29,489 bases of DNA from an uncultured Clostridia bacterium (GTDB taxonomy: Bacteria > Bacillota_A > Clostridia > Christensenellales > Borkfalkiaceae), in contig CAKQXZ010000025.1 in the NCBI GenBank assembly GCA_934292955.1, positions 1 through 29,489 of the forward strand, in the 5' to 3' direction. The position numbers and the translations under genes are program-made. Each line of letters opens with the position of its first letter. Position 1 is the first letter of the stretch. Under the pieces are notes generated by a model. That model worked only from the letters and a program-made list of their open reading frames with translations. It made no database searches and had not been told where the DNA came from. Positions 22,807-29,489 of the stretch are shown here, one piece after another.

Positions 22807-22822
22807 TCTGCGGATACGCAGA
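22807..22822 (+). other. Short intergenic hairpin before the surface-protein gene
   Basis: TCTGCG-GATA-CGCAGA forms a 6-bp stem with a tetraloop and no T run. It may adjust mRNA stability or read-through between the transporter genes and the surface protein. Confidence 0.4.
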
Positions 22823-22847
22823 TTAAAATAATTTTCAGGAGGAAAAT

Positions 22848-25800
22848 ATGTTAAAGAAAACAAGCAAAAATTTACTTGTTGTCATGCTCGGCTTAGTCGT
22901 CGCCTTAACGACGATTTTCAGCCTTGCTACGTTTAACGGCGTAAGCAAAGCCGCAGCCGACGGAGAAAAATCGGTTGAAGATATTATCGACCTTTCAAAA
23001 GGTCCTAAAGATAGTATCGGTCAACCGAACGCAGACGCGGCAGATAACGCGTTAAAGTTCAATTTTAAGGGACTTAATATGTCCGACGGTTCGTGGATGG
23101 AAAATCTTGTCGGCGATAAAATCATAGTCGCTACGGCAACCGAATCGAAAACCGTTGCTCAATGGTCAGCCGACAGCAAAGCGCGTGCGTTCCGAGTAGC
23201 CGTTTACGGTCCCGGTATGTATCTCATGTGCGAAAACGGAGTCGTTAATGTAAACACCATTCAATACGTTACGTTCAAAACGGGTTTCTGCCTTTACGAA
23301 GGTACGGCGGGAACGGCAGGTGACTGGGTATTCGGTAAAACTGCAAGCACAAAGGTAGAAGGCACCGATTTTGCTACCGATCTTAAACTTTATGTAAATC
23401 GTTCTATCAACGCTTATCAGTACGCTACGGATGACCTTTCTGTTGCGACCGCTCCTTCCAAAACGAAGTATCTCCCGGGCGAAACTTTCAATCCCGCCGG
23501 TATGACTTTAACGGCTGTTACCGCAACAAGCGGCACTAAAACTATCGAAGTTACTTCTGCAATGTGCAGCGCGGATCTTTCCGAAGCAGGAGAAAAGACC
23601 GTTTCCGTTTCTTACGGCGGCAAAACGGTCACCACGACCGTAACCGTAGAAGCCCCCGCAAAGGTTCTTACGGGTATCGCTTACAAGAGCGGTTCGGTAT
23701 CTGTCGAACAGAACGGCAGCGCAAGCGAAATGACGCTTAACGCTCTTAAACTCACCGCAACGTACGAAGACGGCACCGCCGCCGAAATAGACGTTACCGC
23801 CGACATGGTAGCGGTTGATCCCGCAATGCTCGGCACCGTTAAAGGCAAAGTCACTTATACCGAAAGCAACGTTACCATGACTTGCGAAGTAGACGTTACC
23901 GTTACCCAAAGAACGAGCGAATTCACCACGGATAACCTGTACTTTATTCCTATCGACGGTTATTATCAGGGCGAAAACGGCGGCGATCTCACTCTTAAAA
24001 ACAGCGGTATAAACATCTGGTTTACAACCAACGCGGGTTATGGCGAATATAACAAATTCACCACTCTTGCCGAAAAATGGTATAGCGACGGCGGTTTTGA
24101 AGCGGCTCATGCCGACGTAAAAGCGCACGTTCTTCTCAACGGCAAAACGTTTGACGAACTTAACGCTCAGAACGCGGGTCTTGCAAGATTTCTTCTCGGT
24201 TACTATAAAGAAGGTCTTGCGCTTCGTCTTCACACCGACGGCTCGTTCACAGCCGACACTCTTGAAACGGTAACCTTGCTTAAAGGCTTCCGTATGTACG
24301 ATAAAAACGCCGATCCTTTGGGCGCACCCACTCCGTGCGACTATACTTTCGTAGTTGTCGATAAGCCCGGCACCAACGATAAAATGCTGGTAAGAAAGAC
24401 CGAAAGCATTACTATCGAAAGCGCACCCGAGAAGAAAGATTATCTCACGACCGATAAATTCGACGTTACGGGTATGACCGTCAAAGCGGTATATTCCGAC
24501 GGCGGCGTTGCGGTTTTCCCCGTTAAAGACAGAATGGTAAGTTACGATTTCTCCGAAGCTGGCGAAAAAGAAGTTACCGTAACGTATAACGGCGTAACCG
24601 CTACTCAGAAAGTAAACGTAACCGTTCCCGTCGCTACCGTAACCGGTATCGCGGTAAAAGAGGGCGTAACCCTTTCGCTTAAACAGTATTCTCTTAACGT
24701 AGTTCTTTCCGACGGCGCAAAGATCGTCGTTTCCTATTCGGATAACACCACCGAAGAAAAAGCTCTCACGCTCGATATGATCGGCGGTTACACCAACGAA
24801 AAGGTCGGCAACGGCACCGCAACCGTAACTTATCTCGACCAAACCTGCGATCTCGCGTACACCGTTGCGGCATACGACGGCAAGTCGTATTTCACCGGAA
24901 TCGATTACGCCCCCATTATCGGAACCGAAGGTACCGGCTATATCGGTATTAAAGGGCTCAGAGATATAAAAGACGTTTCGCTCAAAGCGTTATGGACTGT
25001 AGACAAAGCAAAATCTTTGGTAATCGGCAAAACCATAGGCGATTTCGTTACCATCAACGGCAAAACGGTTACCGAACTTGTCGCGGCTGAAAAAGTTTCC
25101 CGTATTCTTATGTACGGCGCAGACGGTTTCGGTTTCCACATCGACGACGCCGCATTTATGGCGGAAGTTAAAAACGGCGCGGAAATATGCCTGCTCCCCG
25201 GTTTTACCTGGGTAACCAACTCTGCCGACGCATGGGGCGCTCCCACACCCGAAACTTACGTTCCTATCGAAAACGCGGTAGTAACCGAACCTATGTATTT
25301 CTGCCTTAAGAACGGCAACGTTTGCAAGGTTATCGAAGGTCTTACCCTTAACGGCGAACCCAAGACCGAATATTTCATGGGCGACGCAATCGACGTAAGC
25401 GGTCTTACTCTTTCGGTTAAATATAAAGGCTTCGACGTCGAAACGGTTAACGTTACGGCAGATATGTGCTCGTACGACTTCTCTGTTTCCGGCGAAAGAA
25501 CCGTAACCATAAGTTACGACGGCAAAACCGTCGGCTTCAACGTAAACGTATCCGAAATCGTTCTTACCGAAGTTTATATCGAAGACGAACCCGAAAAGAA
25601 GATTTACGATTTCGCAATCGATTCCGAACTCGACCTTACCGGTCTTAAATTCATTGCCAAATACAGCGACAACAGCACGCGGGAAATAGCGGTTGAAAAC
25701 CTTTTGGTCGAAGGCTTCGATTCAAGAGTTTTCGGCAAACAGACCATCACTCTTAAGTACGCAGAAAAGAGCGCGACTTTCGAAATAGAAGTAAAAGACG

Positions 25801-26720
25801 TTACCAATTACAAATCTCTCGGTATCGACTACGCTTCCGCCGCTCCGTCTTACGAAGCAAGCGTTCATAAATCGCTCATAGTTTACTTCACGCTCAACGG
25901 TATTTCCGACAGTCTCAGACCTTTCTGGGGCGCAGATAAACTCGATTACGTCGCGGAATACATGCTCATCAACGGCAAACCCGTTTCCGAACTTATAAAA
26001 GAAGGTAAGGTTACCCGTCTTGCGGCATGGACTAACCAGCTCGTAATCCATCTCGATACCAAGTATCTTGTACCCGCAACGTGGGTAGACAAACGTGCCG
26101 ATCCGACCAACCCCGACGATAACGCGCTCCATTATGAAGAAGGCGTATCCGAAGTAGTCGAAACCATAACGTTCCTTCCCGGATTCCAGTGGTACACGTC
26201 AGATCTCAGCGAAGCCGAAGCTGCAAGTCTCTGCTGGGGTAAAGAAGACGGTTATAAATACACAAGACCTATCGAAGGCGCAGTTCTTAAAGAAAAGATT
26301 ACCATTTACAACAACGACGGTTACGGCTGGTCGAGACCGCTCCTTAAAGATGCCGACGGCAACATAAGCAAAGACGCTCTTACCATCGTTTCGCTTCCGA
26401 ACAAAACGACCTTCACGGTAGGCGATAAGCTCGAACTCAAAGGTCTCAGAATACTTGCCAAATACGCCGACGGCGGCGAAGAAATAATCGTTCCCGCCGC
26501 AAGCGATATCGAAGGTTTCAACAGAAATAAAGAAGGCAAGCAGACGCTTACGTTCACCTATTTCGGTCAGTCCGTATCGTTTGACATAACCGTTCAGGCT
26601 GTTCAGGATTCGAGCGAAAGCGGTTGCGGCAGTTCGTTGACTACCGCGGGCGTCGCAGGTCTTTTAGGCTTGATTGCCGTTCCCGTAATCGTTTCAAGGA
26701 AAAAGAAAAATGAAAACTAA
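22848..26720 (+). CDS. Large surface protein with four unrecognised modules and seven Ig-like domains
   Basis: This 1290-residue protein has a signal peptide (cut near residue 37) and a C-terminal anchor: ESGCGSS (1257-1263 region), a membrane segment (about 1264-1282) and a SRKKKNEN tail. Between them lie four copies of an A module (about 45-200, 360-515, 680-826, 987-1165) separated by bacterial Ig-like domains (about 201-268, 274-354, 518-594, 596-675, 829-903, 906-983, 1176-1250). Ig units share a TGM/TGL start, YSDG/YADG and G-x-x-TVTVTY strands. A modules share an INGKxxxEL helix start, an LHxD strand and TxLxGFxWY; I recognise no family for them. The layout repeats every 310-320 residues. 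AGGAGG sits before the ATG. Context suggests glycan capture for the importer; that role is inferred. Confidence 0.85.
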   Translation: MLKKTSKNLLVVMLGLVVALTTIFSLATFNGVSKAAADGEKSVEDIIDLSKGPKDSIGQPNADAADNALKFNFKGLNMSDGSWMENLVGDKIIVATATESKTVAQWSADSKARAFRVAVYGPGMYLMCENGVVNVNTIQYVTFKTGFCLYEGTAGTAGDWVFGKTASTKVEGTDFATDLKLYVNRSINAYQYATDDLSVATAPSKTKYLPGETFNPAGMTLTAVTATSGTKTIEVTSAMCSADLSEAGEKTVSVSYGGKTVTTTVTVEAPAKVLTGIAYKSGSVSVEQNGSASEMTLNALKLTATYEDGTAAEIDVTADMVAVDPAMLGTVKGKVTYTESNVTMTCEVDVTVTQRTSEFTTDNLYFIPIDGYYQGENGGDLTLKNSGINIWFTTNAGYGEYNKFTTLAEKWYSDGGFEAAHADVKAHVLLNGKTFDELNAQNAGLARFLLGYYKEGLALRLHTDGSFTADTLETVTLLKGFRMYDKNADPLGAPTPCDYTFVVVDKPGTNDKMLVRKTESITIESAPEKKDYLTTDKFDVTGMTVKAVYSDGGVAVFPVKDRMVSYDFSEAGEKEVTVTYNGVTATQKVNVTVPVATVTGIAVKEGVTLSLKQYSLNVVLSDGAKIVVSYSDNTTEEKALTLDMIGGYTNEKVGNGTATVTYLDQTCDLAYTVAAYDGKSYFTGIDYAPIIGTEGTGYIGIKGLRDIKDVSLKALWTVDKAKSLVIGKTIGDFVTINGKTVTELVAAEKVSRILMYGADGFGFHIDDAAFMAEVKNGAEICLLPGFTWVTNSADAWGAPTPETYVPIENAVVTEPMYFCLKNGNVCKVIEGLTLNGEPKTEYFMGDAIDVSGLTLSVKYKGFDVETVNVTADMCSYDFSVSGERTVTISYDGKTVGFNVNVSEIVLTEVYIEDEPEKKIYDFAIDSELDLTGLKFIAKYSDNSTREIAVENLLVEGFDSRVFGKQTITLKYAEKSATFEIEVKDVTNYKSLGIDYASAAPSYEASVHKSLIVYFTLNGISDSLRPFWGADKLDYVAEYMLINGKPVSELIKEGKVTRLAAWTNQLVIHLDTKYLVPATWVDKRADPTNPDDNALHYEEGVSEVVETITFLPGFQWYTSDLSEAEAASLCWGKEDGYKYTRPIEGAVLKEKITIYNNDGYGWSRPLLKDADGNISKDALTIVSLPNKTTFTVGDKLELKGLRILAKYADGGEEIIVPAASDIEGFNRNKEGKQTLTFTYFGQSVSFDITVQAVQDSSESGCGSSLTTAGVAGLLGLIAVPVIVSRKKKNEN

Positions 26721-28560
26721 AAAAACAGAAATAGCAAGCTTGGTTCTTGCTTGCTCGCTCGCATTTTCCGCCGCTGCATGCAACGGCGGAAACTCGGCGG
26801 ACGGGGACGATTTGTCGTATAAAGGGTACGACGAAAGTCTTCGCGTCGAAGACACGAGAAACATATCCGATTTCGACTACACAAGGTATAACATCGTCGG
26901 AACGGACGATTACGGTCGGCAGATAATGACCGTAGACGGCAAAGACGACGATGAATCCTATGTGGGAATGTTCTTCTTTTTAACGCTCGGTCAGCACTCC
27001 AACCACAGGGGTATTTACGACATAAGCAAAATCACGCAGGACGGCTTGGATCTCGAAGCCTTTCAGACCAATTCGAGATCTACTCCCGTAGGCGCGGCGC
27101 ACTTCTGGGGCGAACCCGTTTTCGGATACTATAACTCCAAAGACGAGTGGGTTATAAGAAAACAGATCGAACTTTTAACGTACGCGGGCATAGATTTTAT
27201 CGTGCTCGATACGTCAAACGCGGTTTTATATCAGCAGGTTACCGACGTTTTGTTCCCGATTATGCTCGAGTATTACAACAAGGGCTGGAACGTTCCCAAA
27301 GTAATGTATTACATTGCTCATAACGACGGAAACAATACCAGATATCCAGAATCGTTACGTTCGGTTTATAACTATTTCTACTCGACGGATACCTATAAAG
27401 ATCTTTGGTTCTGTCCGAACGGCAAACCTATGATTACCCGTCACGAACTGGCTAACGATGCGTTCTTAAAGACCTTCGACGGCGGAAAATATCTCGACTT
27501 TTTCGAATTCCGTACCCGTCAGTGGCCTACCAACGACTATGAAAAACCCGACGGCGCGGCATGGATGGAATTCAAATATCCGCAACCGCTTCATACCGAT
27601 TGGATAAGCATTTCGGTCGCTCAGCACTACAGCGTAAGATTCAGCGATACCATAGGCACTCACGGCAGGGGCTGGAACGAAAACACGGGCGAAAACGACC
27701 ACGAAAACTTCGGCAAAGGTCTTAACTATCAGTCGCAGTGGCAGACCGCTTTCGATTATAAAAACGACGGCGAAAAGGTAAAATACGCGTTCATAACCGG
27801 CTGGAACGAATGGGTTGCCGAAAAAATGCAGGACGGCAGCACATATTTCACCGTCGATACCTTTAACGAAGAGTATTCGCGCGATATCGAGCCTTGCGTA
27901 AACGAAAAGGTTGCCGATAACTTCTTTATGCAGACAATAAGCAACATAAGGAAGTTCAATTATAACGCGGCAAAACATTACGTTTACCCCAAGACGACTA
28001 TAGATATTTCGAAAGACGATGCCAAGTGGGATTCTATCCGTCCTTACGTCGACTTTACGAACGACTGCAAAGACAGAAACTCTCCCGCAATGGTCGCAAG
28101 CATGACGTATACCGATAATTCGGGCAGAAACGATATCGAAACGGTCAAAGTCGCGCGTGACGACGAGTATATGTACTTCCGCGTAACCACTGCCGACGAC
28201 GTAACGCAATATTCGAGCGGCGACGATAAGTGGATGAACATACTTATCAAAACCGACAACGCTAAAAATTCGTGGAACGGCTACAATTACGTTCTTAACA
28301 GAGAAGTAAACGGCAACGTTACGTCCGTTATGAAAGCGGACGGCAAGGGCGGTCTTACCAAAAAGGGCGAAGGCGACGTTTACGTTTACGGCAAAACGAT
28401 GATAGTCAGGGTTAAACTTTCCGTTCTCGGTCTGTCGTCCACAAACTACCATATAGAATTCAAAGTTGCCGACAACGTTAAGGCATACGATCACATCGAA
28501 CTTTATCGTTCGGGCGACGCTGCTCCCATAGGAAGACTTAACTATTCCTACGGATACTAA
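26710..28560 (+). CDS. GH71/GH99-like glycan-active lipoprotein with C-terminal CBM9/DOMON-like domain
   Basis: The 616-residue protein has a lipoprotein signal with C24 after SAAA. GAAHFWGEPVFGYYNSKDEW at 128-147, AGIDFIVLDTSNA at 159-171 and ITGWNEWVAEK at 362-372 fit the TIM-barrel family related to GH71 and GH99 (endo-acting alpha-glucanases and alpha-mannosidases). Residues about 440-616 form a beta-rich domain with ARDDEYMYFRVTTAD, like CBM9/DOMON carbohydrate-binding modules. The likely catalytic acids cannot be fixed from sequence alone. Its start overlaps the surface-protein end by 11 nt, with AAGGAAAAAG upstream, so the two are translated together. It probably cuts the glycan whose products the importer takes up. 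Confidence 0.75.
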   Translation: MKTKKTEIASLVLACSLAFSAAACNGGNSADGDDLSYKGYDESLRVEDTRNISDFDYTRYNIVGTDDYGRQIMTVDGKDDDESYVGMFFFLTLGQHSNHRGIYDISKITQDGLDLEAFQTNSRSTPVGAAHFWGEPVFGYYNSKDEWVIRKQIELLTYAGIDFIVLDTSNAVLYQQVTDVLFPIMLEYYNKGWNVPKVMYYIAHNDGNNTRYPESLRSVYNYFYSTDTYKDLWFCPNGKPMITRHELANDAFLKTFDGGKYLDFFEFRTRQWPTNDYEKPDGAAWMEFKYPQPLHTDWISISVAQHYSVRFSDTIGTHGRGWNENTGENDHENFGKGLNYQSQWQTAFDYKNDGEKVKYAFITGWNEWVAEKMQDGSTYFTVDTFNEEYSRDIEPCVNEKVADNFFMQTISNIRKFNYNAAKHYVYPKTTIDISKDDAKWDSIRPYVDFTNDCKDRNSPAMVASMTYTDNSGRNDIETVKVARDDEYMYFRVTTADDVTQYSSGDDKWMNILIKTDNAKNSWNGYNYVLNREVNGNVTSVMKADGKGGLTKKGEGDVYVYGKTMIVRVKLSVLGLSSTNYHIEFKVADNVKAYDHIELYRSGDAAPIGRLNYSYGY

Positions 28561-28570
28561 GTTTTTTATT

Positions 28571-28611
28571 CGTCGCGGGCGTATTATCGTCCGCGACGAT
28601 AAACGATTTTT
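28571..28611 (+). terminator. Strong hairpin after the GH gene, possible terminator
   Basis: An 11-bp stem CGTCGCGGGCG/CGTCCGCGACG (one G-U) with a TATTAT loop (28571-28598) is followed, 8 nt later, by five T residues (28607-28611). The gap before the T run makes it an imperfect terminator; it may only reduce expression of the next gene. Confidence 0.5.
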
Positions 28612-28625
28612 CCGAATTATTTATT

Positions 28626-29390
28626 ATGAAAAAGTTTTTTTCGGTTATTTTAACCGCAATCGTTTGTTTAACATGCCTTTCGGCTGTCGGCTGCAATAAA
28701 GACGACAGTTCGATAAGCAAACACGAGCCGCAGGGCAGTTACAAAATCGCTTTTTTAGGCGACAGCATTACAGATAAAAACGTGTATTCCGATATCGTTA
28801 CCACGCATTACACCGAATACATCCGCGATAATTATTCGTTCGTATCGGGCATACAAAACGTGGGCTTAGGCGGGTCTTGCATAGCGGGACTGCCCAATAA
28901 AGACGGCGTAACGCTGTCGTTTACGCAAAGATACAAAAATATAGACAAAAACGCAAATGTAATAGTGGTTCTCGGCGGAACCAACGATTTCGGTTACGGT
29001 TCGTCCGATCTGCCTAATCCTTTGGGTGTTTACGGCGACGACACCGCCGAAACCTTTTACGGCGCGCTTAAAATATTAGCCGACGGTTTTGCCGAAGACT
29101 ATCCGACGGCAAAAGTAGTATTCGTTACTCCCGTTTACAGAAAAGAACAGGAATCCAACGGCATACCCAACAAAAACAAATACGGTTTCACTCTTTCCGA
29201 GTATGTCGAAGCCATAAAAGAAACGTGCGAAAAGCGCAATATAGCGTGTTTCGACGCATTTAACCTTATTACCGAAATAGACGCTTTTACCTATACCGAA
29301 TACGAAGTAGACGGCTTGCACCTTAACACCGAAGGCAACATTCTTCTCGGAAGATATATAGGCGATTTTCTTTCCGGAATACTCGACTGA
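28626..29390 (+). CDS. SGNH/GDSL-family hydrolase lipoprotein
   Basis: The 254-residue protein has a lipoprotein signal with lipobox SAVGC and C23. The SGNH blocks are complete. Block I is FLGDSIT with S47. Block II is NVGLGGS, with the oxyanion glycine. Block III is GGTND with N120, and block V is DGLHLN with D229 and H232. The enzyme is an outside-facing esterase, perhaps removing acetyl groups from the glycan handled by this locus. No clear ribosome site precedes the ATG (the sequence is AT-rich), so translation may be weak or start is uncertain. A hairpin separates it from the GH gene. Confidence 0.88.
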   Translation: MKKFFSVILTAIVCLTCLSAVGCNKDDSSISKHEPQGSYKIAFLGDSITDKNVYSDIVTTHYTEYIRDNYSFVSGIQNVGLGGSCIAGLPNKDGVTLSFTQRYKNIDKNANVIVVLGGTNDFGYGSSDLPNPLGVYGDDTAETFYGALKILADGFAEDYPTAKVVFVTPVYRKEQESNGIPNKNKYGFTLSEYVEAIKETCEKRNIACFDAFNLITEIDAFTYTEYEVDGLHLNTEGNILLGRYIGDFLSGILD

Positions 29391-29425
29391 TTTTGAAAAT
29401 TCTTGACTGATAAGGAATTTATATT

Positions 29426-29489
29426 ATGAATTATACTTTTGACAGCAAAAAGGGAATATTCACGTTAAAAGACCCCGAAACGGGCAAAG
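29426..29489 (+). CDS. Start of a further gene (partial)
   Basis: ATG 29426 follows AAGGA (29412-29416) by 9 nt and opens a frame MNYTFDSKKGIFTLKDPETG that runs off the window. It lacks a signal peptide, so the product is probably cytoplasmic. Such a beginning is compatible with a glycoside hydrolase, but it is too short to name. It is 35 nt after the SGNH gene and likely belongs to the same operon. Confidence 0.6.
   Translation, partial: MNYTFDSKKGIFTLKDPETGK

Noticed and set aside
23508..24842. Long open frame (444 codons) opposite the surface-protein gene
   Set aside because: It mirrors the codon bias of the + strand gene, has no ribosome site and no recognisable domain. The same holds for long antisense frames at 4810-5619, 7479-8375, 20007-20990 and 27466-28494.
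1..29489. CRISPR array, phage genes or IS transposase
   Set aside because: No regularly spaced direct repeats, no transposase or integrase motifs and no phage structural genes were seen on either strand.

Overview
The window looks like chromosome from an uncultured low-to-mid-GC Bacillota of the class Clostridia, probably a gut lineage. The signs are AAGG/GGAG ribosome sites, TTGACA/TATAAT promoters, Rho-independent terminators, lipobox lipoproteins, an Lrp/AsnC regulator, a CUT1 sugar importer without its own ATPase, and GlnRS instead of sole reliance on the GatCAB route. The taxonomic call is inference; no rRNA is present.

Region 1 (1-12985) is mostly housekeeping. On the + strand are the end of rpsI, a small lipoprotein, an alpha/beta hydrolase, a MutT-type Nudix hydrolase and an SDR oxidoreductase. 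The - strand then carries a CvpA-like membrane protein, glnS, and an overlapping operon pncB - small acidic protein - lspA - rluD-like. Next on the - strand are a membrane protein, lgt and an Lrp/AsnC regulator, the last divergent from aspA. lspA and lgt supply the lipoprotein maturation needed by the four lipoproteins also encoded here.

Region 2 (about 12990-17960) is accessory DNA behind a tRNA-Leu(UAG) gene. The last 23 bp around the tRNA 3' end are repeated 208 bp downstream. Between the copies lies a small, highly structured element whose 11-bp terminal inverted repeats are tRNA T-arm sequence. After it come an intact AbiEi-type antitoxin, a truncated AbiEii-type toxin, a RecQ-like helicase fused to a phosphoribosyltransferase-like domain, and a DprA/SLOG protein. 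The last two are separated by 1 nt. This helicase-PRTase plus DprA pair is the best candidate here for an under-described defence or DNA-uptake module.

Region 3 (about 18014-29489) is a glycan-use locus: a LacI-family regulator with three matching palindromic operators, a sugar-binding lipoprotein, two permeases, a 1290-residue surface protein built as (A-Ig-Ig)x3-A-Ig with an unrecognised A module, a GH71/GH99-like lipoprotein, an SGNH hydrolase lipoprotein and the start of another gene.

A short dispersed repeat with core TATAGGTCGATTATC occurs five times, in intergenic DNA and inside two genes. Its two best-matching copies flank Region 2 in opposite orientation.
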